In this document: piece after piece, positions 11,038 to 21,905 of the stretch | Layout of the letters: every line of letters starts with the position of its first letter | Numbering within the stretch: the first letter of the stretch is position 1 | Assembly (NCBI GenBank): GCA_963921935.1 | Contig: OY998175.1 | Span: 158,594,809 to 158,658,808, forward strand | DNA: 64,000 nucleotides | DNA from: Galeruca laticollis | Taxonomy: Eukaryota; Arthropoda; Insecta; Coleoptera; Chrysomelidae | Direction of reading: 5' to 3' | Notes under the pieces: generated by a model | Database searches by the model: none | Told to the model about the DNA's origin: nothing | The model's input: only the letters and a program-made list of their open reading frames with translations | Position numbers and translations under genes: made by a program

Positions 11038-11960
11038 TGTAACGCGAAAAATTCGCCGAGCCGTCGTAAATTTAATTTGGCAAACCTGTCGACTGAGAGA
11101 AGTCGCAGCGCTGTCGGTACGGAGTTAAAAATTTCAGTCCTCCATTTGCCGTCAAGGTGTAAACACACATTTTTCAACTTAAAATTTTGCATGTGCTCTG
11201 GGAGCCATAAGCATTTTACTAAAAAACCCGAAAATTCCGACGTAGGGGAAGAAAAATACAGCTAGAACCAACAATTGGCAGCTCCGACCCGATAGGTTTC
11301 TGGTCCCAAAACGGTCGATGACTGTGGGTTCCATAAAAATTTAGTGGAATTGTGTTTCGAGGTAAATTTCCGTAGACGGCATTGGATTCATTAACAAGGG
11401 GGGTTTTTGTATATGGACATTAAAACAAAAAAATCACTGATTGGAATTTAATGGGTCAGTGAGACCAGTTCCAGGAGGACTGGATTAATCTGGAGAAGTT
11501 TCAGTTCCTGGTGCCGGAAAAGGATAAGTTAACAGTTTTCCTTTTCTTATTCCTTCAAACTCAGTAGTAAACTCACATCTATGCTTCACATATTACCGTT
11601 TTTTTATATTAAGTTTTATTTCTTTTTTTTTCTTGCGGCAATTACTATAATCTCGCTTATACTTGAATTTTGTATTTAAAAATTTTGAAATCTTGCTCAT
11701 AGATTAAGATACGCTGGAACACTATGGTACGTACCTAGTATTGCGATATTTAGTGGTTTTTACCTATTTCTAATGGTTTTATGTATATAATTTGCGCCGT
11801 ATATAATTTTGAGTTGTATTTTCTCCAGCAACGCTAAACTCGTTGTAATTTAAATTTCTGGCTTATGCTATTATTATATTTATATTGATACTGGTATAAA
11901 TTGCGGAAGTGTGAACCCTTGTAACTATACATTGGTGATTTTGATATATATATATATACA
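11038..11960 (+). repeat. LTR A, first part (TGTAACG-type LTR element)
   Basis: This LTR starts TGTAACGCG right after ACTAT (11033-11037). From 11482 on it matches LTR B (18218-18700) almost base for base, including a TTTGCGCCGTATATAATTTT block. It is interrupted at its (TA)n tract (11943-11960) by composite PLE-1 and continues at 17618. The full LTR would be about 1.5 kb. The 62-codon open frame at 11077-11265 has no recognisable domain. Confidence 0.8.
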
Positions 11961-12027
11961 CAAATTGAAAAATATCTTATTGGGAATTGCAGCATAAGAG
12001 GAAAAATACACTCTATTCAATTCTCCA

Positions 12028-12062
12028 AGCTTTCGTAAATCTTTATTTACATCATCAGGGAA
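12028..12062 (-). ncRNA. Hammerhead-like core, PLE-1 (inverted copy)
   Basis: The minus strand has CUGAUGA (12058-12052), one U, a 6-bp stem GUAAAU/AUUUAC with an AAAG loop, and GAAA (12034-12031). It is the same motif as at 17474-17501. No convincing stem III with a cleavage triplet was found by eye. Confidence 0.35.
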
Positions 12063-12636
12063 CTACAATGAGGAAAGAAAAACATAAATTATAAAAAGTG
12101 TTCATAAAAACATTTCTACAACTTACATTGATCGAGATTGCATCATTGATCTTGAACACAGGAAAAGTGCACAACAGAAAGTCATTAAAGAAATAGGTCC
12201 AGTCGGCAATACATTTGCCTATTACTGGTAAACATTTTTATTTAAAACATTATTAAAAAGTAAAAAGTTTAAAAACATTTAAAATCGAGAATCCACACAC
12301 CCACGCGGACTTGTGAGAATAATGGCGGAAACTAAAAATGTCAGGTGAAGTACACCAATCATCATTACTAAATGAATGAAAAGAATCGATCTTTGCAATG
12401 ACGCGAGACACTGAAACAATCGAATTGAAACTTTAAAGAGAATACAAGGGTGGTACCAAAATTATGGAAATATATTTGAGTTATCATTCCAATGAAAAAA
12501 TTATTTTAATCACGAGAATTAATATGTGATTATTAATGTTATTAATTATTATTATAAATATTATTATGGAACTAATAATAATGGGGGAACACCTACAAAA
12601 AGGGGGAACACCTACCATGATGCCACAAGTAGGAAA

Positions 12637-13080
12637 CTAGTGAGAATTATTCATATTATCATTATTATTATTATTGTTATTAATATGGAGACAATTGTGC
12701 TTATCAAGCGTTAGGAGGAGGGAGTAGAGATTACTCAAATTTTGAATGTCAGTCTTCCTATTCATACAACCTTCTTCCTGGAAGATGAAAGCCATTTCCA
12801 AAAACAGTCTTTTATTATAACTTCTCTCACGAGAAAGGATTTTAACTCCCTCAAAATCAATGACATGATCCAAAGAGGAGACATGATTAGCCAGAGAACA
12901 TCTTTCAGGATGTAACCTTATATCACTTTTATGGAGGGATACACGGCTTGAAATTTTTTGGGAAGTTTGACCAATATATGATAGACCACAACTGTTACAA
13001 CAAAGCTTATAAACAACATTACTACAATCCACAACAGGTATCTTGTCTTTCAAAGGACTATAAATTGACTTAACAATCAA
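12637..13080 (-). pseudogene. PLE-1 GIY-YIG domain, inverted copy
   Basis: The 147-residue open frame includes VVYKLCCNSCGLSYIGQTSQ (GIY-YIG core with a Cys pair), RERSYNKRLFLEMAFIFQEE and an Asn-rich tail encoded by AAT/AAC repeats. It corresponds to the last half of the 286-residue frame at 16036-16896. It lacks all reverse-transcriptase sequence and has no real start of its own, so it is a truncated copy. Confidence 0.85.
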
Positions 13081-13275
13081 GGAACTCCTGGAGGCAAACC
13101 TAACATTCTGTAAGTATTGTGAAAAAATTCTAGCAAGTCTGGGTGCACAATACTTACAGAATGTTAGGTTTGCCTCCAGGAGTTCCTTGATTGTTAAGTC
13201 AATTTATAGTCCTTTGAAAGACAAGATACCTGTTGTGGATTGTAGTAATGTTGTTTATAAGCTTTGTTGTAACAG

Positions 13276-13632
13276 TTGTGGTCTATCATATATTGGTCAA
13301 ACTTCCCAAAAAAAATTTCAAGCCGTGTATCCCTCCATAAAAGTGATATAAGGTTACATCCTGAAAGATGTTCTCTGGCTAATCATGTCTCCTCTTTGGA
13401 TCATGTCATTGATTTTGAGGGAGTTAAAATCCTTTCTCGTGAGAGAAGTTATAATAAAAGACTGTTTTTGGAAATGGCTTTCATCTTCCAGGAAGAAGGT
13501 TGTATGAATAGGAAGACTGACATTCAAAATTTGAGTAATCGCTACTCCCTCCTCCTAACGCTTGATAAGCACAATTGTCTTCATATTAATAACAATAATA
13601 ATAATAATGATAATATGAATAATTCTCACTAG
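13276..13632 (+). pseudogene. PLE-1 GIY-YIG domain, tandem partial copy, frameshifted
   Basis: The 118-residue frame matches residues from KKISSRVSLHKSD to the Asn-rich C-terminus of the full copy. The GIY half of the domain is encoded just upstream in another frame because of a two-base insertion in an A-run. It is truncated at the 5' side at 13142. It is not a separate gene. Confidence 0.85.
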
Positions 13633-14196
13633 TTTCCTACTTGTGGCATCATGGTAGGTGTTCCCCCTTTTTGTAGGTGTTCCCCCATTATTATTAGTTT
13701 CATAATAATAATTAATAACATTAATAATCACATATTAATTCTCGTGATTAAAATAATTTTTTCATTGGAATGATAACTCAAATACATTTCCATAATTTTG
13801 GTACCACCCTTGTATTCTCTTTAAAGTTTCAATTCGATTGTTTCAGTGTCTCGCGTCATTGCAAAGATCGATTCTTTTCATTCATTTAGTAATGATGATT
13901 GGTGTACTTAACCTGACATTTTTAGTTTCCGCCATTATTCTCACAAGTCCGCGTGGGTGTGTGGATTCTCGATTTTAAATGTTTTCAAACTTTTTACTTT
14001 TTAATAATGTTTTAAATAAAAATGTTTACCAGTAATAGGCAAATGTATTGCCGACTGGACCTATTTCTTTAATGACTTTCTGTTGTGCACTTTTCCTGTG
14101 TTCAAGATCAATGATGCAATCTCGATCAATGTAAGTTGTAGAAATGTTTTTATGAACACTTTTTATAATTTATGTTTTTCTCTCCTTATTGTAGTT

Positions 14197-14228
14197 CCCT
14201 GATGATGTAAATAAAGATTTAAGAAAGC
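14197..14228 (+). ncRNA. Hammerhead-like core, PLE-1 (left terminal repeat)
   Basis: CUGAUGA is at 14199-14205 and GAAA at 14223-14226. One stem base differs from the other copies (AUUUAA in place of AUUUAC), which opens the pair next to the core. Confidence 0.35.
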
Positions 14229-14304
14229 TTGGAGAATTGAATAGAGTGTATTTTTCCTCTTATGCTGCAATCCCCAATAAGATATTTTTCAAGTTGTGTT
14301 CTAA

Positions 14305-16896
14305 TTGATCAGCAACGATCACGGCGTTTTTCGCTTTTCAGCTTTATGCAAGATGGGGTTTTTCAATGATATTCAGTCCACCTATGGGATATATGCAGTT
14401 GGTTTGTTGAAGAAATGGTCTAAAACTAAGATGAAGTTGGCAAAGGTACTTAATAGAAGGATTTTCCTGCTAAAATGTAGAAAAGCAGGCGTTTTACCTG
14501 GTCATATCATACATTCAACCATTCCTATTGAAAATTTAATTTATAGACAAGATACACACACACACGTGACTAGGAGTTTACTTACCAGGTTAGGATACAA
14601 ATTGTTAAATATTGAAATTAATATTAATCAAAAGTTGATTGTTACTCTTGAAAACAATCTCTCGAATTTGAAAATTGATATAATTAATAACACAAATGAA
14701 TTCATTTGCAATAATTTCATTCATAAACAGTTGAGACATTATAATAGATCTTTTCATGATATTAAAAGAAAAAACATAAATAAATTTAATAATTTGAGAG
14801 ACGAGTGGTATGGTACTTTTCTTAAGACAAAGCCCTCTTGGATTAAGAACCTTTCTAATGTGAATATCCCCTCTAATGTGGAGAAGTTTCTTTCGTTGGG
14901 CCCTAAATTCAGTGTGGAACCTCAATTAGGCATAGATATACCAATTAAATCCATCCTCTCTGATATCGATTATATTTCTTCTCTAATTCCTGATGTTGAC
15001 AATAGAAGTCTTGCTATTGCTAGGTCCATTAATGTTATCACTAATCATGCTCATAAAGATGATTGCCATCCTTCTATTTTTCGAAATTTGTTGTTTGAGG
15101 CAAGATGTTTCCTGAAAATGCACCCTGAGTTCATTGTTACCAAATCAGATAAGGGTAATGTGACTGTTGTTATGTTAAAGGAGGATTACCTCAAGTTATC
15201 TCAGGATATAATCGACAACGATTCTTCCTATGTTCCCCTCTCGAGAGATCCCAGTAGGACGATTCAATCCAAATCTAACACTCTTGTTAAGAGACTGTAT
15301 AATAAGAGACAGATTGATGAGATCACAAGGAAAAAATTAACTTCTTATAACTCTGTCATAGCAAAATTTTACACTCTTCCTAAAATTCATAAACCTACCT
15401 TGACAATGAGACCTATTGTCGCTTCTATTAACTCTCCTACTGAGTTTATTGCTTCTTTCCTCACAGATATCTTGACCAAGGCATACAGTAATGACAATGA
15501 GTATTTCATTAAGGACTCCTTCCAGGTTTTTGAATTATTTAACAGAAGAACTCTTCCACAAAACTATGTTTTAGTCAGTCTGGATGTGGTTTCACTTTTT
15601 AGCAATGTTTATTTACAAGCAGTTATACGTTCAGTTCACAAACACTGGCCATCCATTAGTACAGTGTGTAATATTGATATTGACATGTTCACTGAGTTGA
15701 TTGAATTCCTGTTCAGTTCTACCTGCTTTTCTTTTAATAATAAATTTTACAAACAGACTTTTGGTACTCCTATGGGTGCTAGTATTTCTCCGATATTAGC
15801 GTGCTATGTAATGGATGATCTGTTGGACGTGGTCCTTCCGGTACTTCCTTTCAATGTACCTTTCATCAAGAAATATGTAGATGATATAATCCTAGCTTGC
15901 CCTGTGGACTCCACCGAAGATCTCCTTTTCACCTTTAATAGCTATGATCCTTACATTCAGTTTACTATCGAAACAGAAAACTCTAACATGGCTGTCCCTT
16001 TTTTAGATACTTTATAGACTAGGTCTCCTGATAATGTGATTATAATTGATTGGTATAGAAAACAAAGTAGCTCTGGGAGATATCTCAACTACAATTCTTA
16101 CCATAAATTTAGCATAAAGGTTAACTTGGTTAAACAAATGACAGCTAGAGTTATGAACCTCTCTGACCCTGTATTTAGAAATAAGAATCGTAATATTCTC
16201 TTTAATTTGTTCCTTGACAATTCCTATCCAAAACAGTTACTGAGAAAGATCATCTTCAATACGTCTTCTGTTTTGTCACAAACCTCAATACATTCAATTG
16301 ACGTAGCAGGTGCAACTGAGTTGGATCCTCTCTCATCCTCCAGAACGATTCCTTCCGATTTAACGGTTTCTCTGCCTTATATAAAGGAAATTACGCCCAG
16401 ACTTGCTAGAATTTTTTCACAATACTTACAGAATGTTAGGTTTGCCTCCAGGAGTTCCTTGATTGTTAAGTCAATTTATAGTCCTTTGAAAGACAAGATA
16501 CCTGGTGTGGATTGTAGTAATGTTGTTTATAAGCTTTGTTGTAACAGTTGTGGTCTATCATATATTGGTCAAACTTTCCAAAAAATTTCAAGCCGTGTAT
16601 CCCTCCATAAAAGTGATATAAGGTTACATCCTAAAAGATGTTCTCTGGCTAATCATGTCTCCTCTTTGGATCATGTCATTGATTTTGAGGGAGTTAAAAT
16701 CCTTTCTCGTGAGAGAAGTTATAATAAAAGACTGTTTTTGGAAATGGCTTTCATCTTCCAGGAAGAAGGTTGTATGAATAGGAAGACTGACATTCAAAAT
16801 TTGAGTAATCTCTACTCCCTCCTCCTAACGCTTGATAAGCACAATTGTCTCCATATTAATAACAATAATAATGATAATATGAATAATTCTCACTAG
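14305..16896 (+). pseudogene. PLE-1 reverse transcriptase plus GIY-YIG endonuclease, one nonsense codon
   Basis: A single reading frame of 864 codons encodes the whole Penelope-like protein; a likely ATG is at 14353. Counting from 14305, the N-terminal PLE domain (GFFNDIQSTYGIYAVGLLKK) is at residues 18-37 and the finger blocks KFYTLPKIHKP and MRPIVAS at 354-375. Motif A VSLDVVSLFSNV is at 423-434 (Asp 427), motif B FGTPMGASISPILA at 486-499 and the YVDD catalytic box at 524-527. After residue 570 there is one in-frame TAG (16015-16017), and the frame continues (16036-16896) through VVYKLCCNSC-GLSYIGQ (GIY-YIG) to an Asn-rich C-terminus. Apart from that codon all key residues are present, so this is a young copy. 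The product would reverse-transcribe its RNA at a target nick. Confidence 0.92.
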
Positions 16897-17616
16897 TTTC
16901 CTACTTGTGGCATCATGGTAGGTGTTCCCCCATTTTGTAGGTGTTCCCCATTATAATGAGTTCCATAATAATATTTATAATAATAATTAATAACATTAAT
17001 AATCACATATTAATTCTCGTGATTAAAATAATTTTTTCATTGGAATGATAACTCAAATACATTTCCATAATTTTGGTACCACCCTTGTATTCTCTTTAAA
17101 GTTTCAATTCGATTGTTTCAGTATCTCGCGTCATTGCAAAGATCGATTCTTTTCATTCATTTAGTAATGATGATTGGTGTACTTAACCTGACATTTTTAG
17201 TTTCCGCCATTATTCTCACAAGTCCGCGTGGGTGTGTGGATTCTCGATTTTAAATGTTTTTAAACTTTTTACTTTTTAATAATGTTTTAAATAAAAATGT
17301 TTACCAGTAATAGGCAAATGTATTGCCGACTGGACCTATTTCTTTAATGACTTTCTGTTGTGCACTTTTCCTGTGTTCAAGATCAATGATGCAATCTCGA
17401 TCAATGTAAGTTGTAGAAATGTTTTTATGAACACTTTTTATAATTTATGTTTTACTTCCCTTATTGTAGTTCCCTGATGATGTAAATAAAGATTTACGAA
17501 AGCTTGGAGAATTGAATAGAGTGTATTTTTCCTCTTATGCTGCAATCCCCAATAAGATATTTTCCAATTTGTGTTCTAATTGATCAGCAACGATCACGGC
17601 GTTTTTCGCTTTTCAG

Positions 17617-17617
<1 letters not shown>
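16897..17617 (+). repeat. PLE-1 right terminal repeat and 3' end
   Basis: The 3' untranslated region and terminal repeat are a direct repeat of 13633-14345. It ends in CGCTTTTCAGCT followed immediately by (TA)n of the host LTR. No polyA tail is present. Confidence 0.85.
17470..17506 (+). ncRNA. Hammerhead-like core, PLE-1 (right terminal repeat)
   Basis: CUGAUGA (17474-17480), a bulged U, GUAAAU-AAAG-AUUUAC and GAAA (17498-17501). The stem II geometry is the same as in the PLE-2 motif at 10239-10284 although the sequences differ. Stem III and the cleavage site are not clear. Confidence 0.4.
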
Positions 17618-17655
<38 letters not shown>

Positions 17656-18173
17656 CGTTGTATTTTTGGAATATTGTACATGAACAATTTGGTCGATTCT
17701 CTAGAATTTTTGAATTGAGACATCGGTGTAGTTTGGGGCCCTCAGCTCTACTGCACCCTGAGATTACAGCCTTCAGCTGAGCTCAGACGTTACTTGTAAT
17801 ATTTCTTTTGGGTAGTGATATTGTATTAAATATTTTGAAAAGAGACCTTTGGTCCACCAAGATTAATTAAAATTTCAATCAGGGTGTATTTGCTGACTTT
17901 TATTTACTTATGATAATTTACCTATCAGTTTAACCTTTGGAGTGTGTAGTGAGTGTTGTTAACCCACTGAGGAGTTGTGGGCTAACTTAGGAAGTCTTGG
18001 GTGCTTACCAAAACTTCTCTGGCGCCCTTTTTGTATACTCAATAATTTTTTTGAAGAATCCACCCCTTCTTCGACTCGAAGCTAGTCGACTGGCGAGCAC
18101 GGGTTGTACCACGTGAGACAACCCGCATACCTGTAACGAGCACTGAGAGGGTTTGTAGGTTTTTCTCGTTATA
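17618..18173 (+). repeat. LTR A, second part with (TA)n tract
   Basis: (TA)n at 17618-17652 is followed by sequence nearly identical to 18735-19256, ending CTCGTTATA. This continues the LTR that began at 11038. It contains the R-U5-like part with ATCCACCCCTTCTT and GACTCGAAGCTAGTCGA. Confidence 0.85.
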
Positions 18174-18217
18174 TGTTTTTGGTGCCCATAACGTGGGGCC
18201 GTTAGTATTTTTTTTTT
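18174..18217 (+). promoter_or_regulatory. Primer-binding-site-like remnant of the LTR element
   Basis: Just after LTR A comes TGGTGCCCATAACGTGGGG (18180-18198), in the position and style of a retroelement primer-binding site, then a T-run that joins LTR B directly. All coding sequence between the two LTRs is gone. Confidence 0.6.
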
Positions 18218-18681
18218 GGATTAATCTGGAGAAGTTTCAGTTCCTGTTCTGGTGCCGGAAAAGGATAAGTTAACAGTTTTCCTTTTCTTATTTCTTCAAA
18301 CTCAGTAGTAAACTCACATCTATGCTTCACAAATTACCGTTTTTTTATATCAAGTTTTATTTCTTTGTTTCTTGCGGCAATTACTATAATCTCGCTTATA
18401 CTTGAATTTTGTATTTAAAAATTTTGAAATCTTGCTCATAGATTAAGATACGCTGGAACGCTATGGTACGTACCTAGTATTGCGATATTTAGTGGTTTTT
18501 ACCTATTTCTAATGGTTTTATGTATATAATTTGCGCCGTATATAATTTTGAGTTGTATTTTCTCCAGCAACGCTAAACTCGTTGTTATTTAAATTTTTGG
18601 TTTATGCAATTATTTATATCTATATTGATACTGGTATAAATTGCGGAAGTGTGAACCCTTGTAACTATACATTGGTGATTT

Positions 18682-18739
<58 letters not shown>

Positions 18740-19256
18740 CCGTTGTATTTTTGGAATATTGTACATGAACAATTTGGTCTATTCTCTAGAATTTTTGAAT
18801 TGAGACATCGGTGTAGTTTGGGGCCCTCAGCTCTTCTGCACCCTGAGATTACAGCCTTCAGCTGAGCTCAGACGTTACTTGTAATATTTCTTTTTGGTAG
18901 TGATATTGTATTAAATATTTTGAAAAGAGACCTTTGGTCCACCAAGACTAATTAAAATTTCAATCAGGGTGTATTTGCTGACTTTTATTTACTTATGATA
19001 ATTTACCTATCAGATTAACCTTTGGAGTGTGTAGTGATTGTTGTTAACCCACTGAGGAGTTGTGGGCTAATTAAAGAAGTCTTGGGTGCTTGCCAAAACT
19101 TCTCTGGCGCCCTTTTTGTGAACCAAATAATTTTTTGAAGAATCCACCCCTTCTTCGACTCGAAGCTAGTCGACTGGCGAGCACGGGTTGTACCACTTGA
19201 GACAACCCGCATACCTATAACGAGCACTGTGAGGGTTTGTAGGTTTTTCTCGTTAT
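18218..19256 (+). repeat. LTR B, 5' truncated
   Basis: It matches LTR A from its position 11482 onward, with a longer (TA)n at 18684-18737. About 445 bp of its 5' part are missing. It ends CGTTAT(A) and is followed by ACTAT (19257-19261), duplicating 11033-11037. Confidence 0.88.
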
Positions 19257-20890
19257 ACTATATGGAATAGGCACATCTGTTTGTGTTGGTTTTCGGTGAA
19301 TAGAATAATCAAGTACATTATTAACTCTTTGAATTTTTAAATCAAATCAAAATTGGTTGAACTATTTTTTTCAACTTCAAATGTAAATTTAATTTTTGGG
19401 TGTAAATTATTAATGTGGTTGAAAAATATATTTAATTGTCGTTCACTAGCCATGAAACAAGCTAATATGTCATTTACATGTCTATACCAAAACAAAACAT
19501 TTTTTGAAATATTACTTTCAAAGATTTTTCTTTCTAAACTGTCCATAAAAATGTTTGCCAAAATTGGCGATATAGGGCATCCCATTGGTAAACCTTCATT
19601 TTGAATATATATCTTATTGTCAAAAGTGGAATAATTCTGATTAATACATACATCAAATAAATTAAGAATATCTGATATTATACCTGGATTAATATTTTTA
19701 TCTTCTAGTAACTTTCTTACATTAGACATTTTTTAGGAGGAATTTTAATGAACATATTGGTAACATCAAACGAAATAAGCTAAGAGTTGTCTTGCAAGTT
19801 GAATACTTTTAATTTTTTGATCAGTTCCATTGAATTTCTAATTGAATATTTAGATGTATATCCGTTACTATTAAGTATATTGTTAAGTTTCTTTGCCAAT
19901 ATATTATTAGGAGTAGTGCCATAAGAAACTACAGGTCTAATTGGTTCCGTTATTTTATGTCATTAACCGGTTCCATATAATTGTGGAGAATGAGGATTCT
20001 TATTAACGATGGACCTCTTTTCGTAATCACTGAAAAGATAATTTGAATTATTGACAATATCTCTAACATTATAAGAAATCTTTTTTGTTGGGTCTGCTCT
20101 AAGAACTTCTACATCGCTAGATTCTATGAAGATATATATCTTTGAATTATAATCATTAGTTGTCAATATGACAGTGGCGTTCCCCTTATCACATTTTGTA
20201 ACTGTTATTATCTTCTACTTTATTTTTTATTGAAATTAAAACTGTAATGTCATTTTTTGTTTGACGTTTAACTTTTGAAGGTTCAATATTTTCGATTAAA
20301 TTGGCAATTTTTAGTTTCTCATACAGAAAATTATTTGAATTAGATTTGAAAGCTATTTCTGACTCTGTAGTCGTTATCTGTTTAATATTATTCGTAAATT
20401 TTAGTGCTATGCTGAACTTTAAACCTTTATTTCGATTTCACTATCGGTAAAATTAATGTCTGAAAGGTTTTCAAATCGTGGTGCAAACTGTGTTGGTATG
20501 TAATTACTTACAGTTTCATGATGTTTTTAAGATTGAATTCTATGTTGTGTGTGTTAAAGTTACTGTAGCTTTTGTTCTTGTTTCTTAAATTTCTTGTGCT
20601 TCATCGTGATGACACTTTCTCTGATTTGGTCATCTAAACAGTCAAATTCTACTGGATGTAGTTGGAACGTGAGTTCAGAATGTACAACTTTTATGTACTT
20701 GTCTAAGGAGTCTCTTATTTTAAACCATTTTTTACATTCTTCTCTAAGCCAAACTCGTTGAACACATTTTATAGCTTCTTGAGCTTGAGGTGTTTTAGTA
20801 TGGCATTTTATATTCACATAATTTGGTATTACCTCTTTTCTAAGCCATTCTTGGTGAAACCAAATGTTTTATGATGCTTTGTAACGTTTT
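19257..20890 (-). pseudogene. PLE-2 reverse transcriptase, broken
   Basis: On the minus strand the N-terminal helical part (20817-20560, AIKCVQRVWLREECKKWFKIR) is followed by a piece at 20166-19963 (SDVEVLRADPTKKIS, FSDYEKRSIVNKNP). Next comes the palm: LISFDVTNMF near 19760, then 19729-19337 with EGLPMGCPISPILANIFMDSLE (motif B) and the catalytic box altered to HVND where YVDD is expected. That change, several stops and shifts make it dead. The C-terminal part lies at 10564-11037, beyond the 8.2-kb insertion. Confidence 0.85.
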
Positions 20891-20929
20891 TGTTGTAACT
20901 TCTGGTACAGTCGGGTCAAATCTTCTCTT

Positions 20930-21345
20930 GAAGATTAACTGTCTCGACTCTTACTTTGTGGAATCTACTTATATTAGTGATTTAAATGAAACTTACTGTT
21001 TCTAGTTAACTCCACAATATATTGAAAAAATGCTAAAAAATCTAAAAAATTTACAATTGTTTCGATATTACCTAAATATCATTGCCAGAATGACAGAAGT
21101 TACATTTCATTTCATGCCTACCTGATGTTTAATTATTTTTGGCTAGTCCAAGAAGTGGCGTACCTTGTCATTGACTTTATATATGTCAATAGAAAAAAGA
21201 AGATATGATATTACAAATATTAAAACTTAGATATTATTACCTCTATGGGGATATCCTAGATATCATTTTACCCAATTTAGATCAGTATAACTGTGCAATG
21301 ATATAGAAAACCAGGAAAACTATATATGCTTATCTTCACAATTAT
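20930..21345 (-). repeat. PLE-2 5' terminal repeat
   Basis: It is a direct repeat of 10120-10563. The hammerhead-like motif is damaged here: the core reads CUGGCAA and the cleavage triplet GUA (minus strand, 21083-21050). Confidence 0.8.
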
Positions 21346-21585
21346 CACTTAAGAAGAATTGAAAATTAGAAGACAGTTAAGAAACCCATAATATGAAGTC
21401 GTCAATGAACAGATGAATCTAGGGAGTTCTCCACTTTTAAACTGTCTTCTTAAGTGATAATTATAAAGACCAGCAGATATAGATTTCCTGGTTTCCTATA
21501 TCATTGCACAATTATTTATTTATTTATCTAAGCTTTAATATTTGTAATATCATATCTTCTTTTTTCTATTAACATATATGTAGGT
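21346..21585 (+). repeat. PLE-2 inverted tail
   Basis: The sequence from about 21395 on is the reverse complement of 21180-21345 and of 10400-10580, forming a large foldback at the 5' end of the element. This mirrors the inverted arm of PLE-1. Confidence 0.75.
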
Positions 21586-21595
21586 TTGTTTTCGT

Positions 21596-21790
21596 TTGAC
21601 TAGGTTGAATAATATTCCCAGAGGTGAATATAACAATTTTATTCTAAAAATACCTGAATTTACAGTCCAAGTCGATTTTTTTGAAGTTGTCCGTCACAAT
21701 ATTCTCTCGTCTCTCCTTATTGAATCCCCGGCAACCAAAAACTCTAAAGGTCATAAGATGATTCTCATCAAGTGTTCTAAATGTAAATAA
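21596..21790 (+). other. Short open frame of unknown origin
   Basis: A 64-codon frame (NFILKIPEFTVQVDFFEVV, ending KMILIKCSKCK) lies between PLE-2 and the gypsy-2 end. Its composition looks less random than most short frames here. I recognise no family and see no splice context. It may belong to the gypsy-2 LTR region or be chance. Confidence 0.2.
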
Positions 21791-21849
21791 GTAAAACTTC
21801 AATAAAACGTTAAAAGAAAATCACAACAATAACACCAACTAAATACATT

Positions 21850-21905
21850 AAAAATTCAATTATCTACATTCGGCCATCCTATTATGAATCCGACCCGGAT
21901 TCACT
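21850..21905 (-). repeat. gypsy-2 3' end: probable LTR start
   Basis: Downstream of the integrase stop the minus strand reads AGGATGGCCGAATGTAGATAA. TGTAGATAA (from 21868) may be the first bases of the 3' LTR. The far LTR end could not be placed. Confidence 0.4.

Larger units (their letters stand above)
11961..13141 (-). mobile_element. PLE-1 inverted 5' copy (3' part of the element, head-to-head)
   Basis: This is the reverse complement of 13142-14300, differing by few bases, with the centre near 13141. It carries the C-terminal GIY-YIG coding, the 3' untranslated region and the terminal repeat. It ends at ACACAAATTG beside (TA)n. An inverted, 5' truncated copy ahead of the main element is a known Penelope arrangement. 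Confidence 0.85.
13142..14304 (+). mobile_element. PLE-1 partial tandem copy (left terminal repeat)
   Basis: It is a direct repeat of 16410-17580 at very high identity, ending in the same segment (GATCAGCAACGATCACGGCG) that starts the full copy. It therefore serves as the left terminal repeat of the full PLE-1. Its GIY-YIG frame (13276-13632) is broken: a run of eight A at about 13308 replaces six A in the other copies and shifts the frame. Confidence 0.88.

Noticed and set aside
12526..12714. 62-codon frame of Tyr/Ile/Asn runs
   Set aside because: It is the reverse of the AAT/AAC repeats encoding the Asn-rich tail of PLE-1 and flanking AT-rich untranslated sequence.
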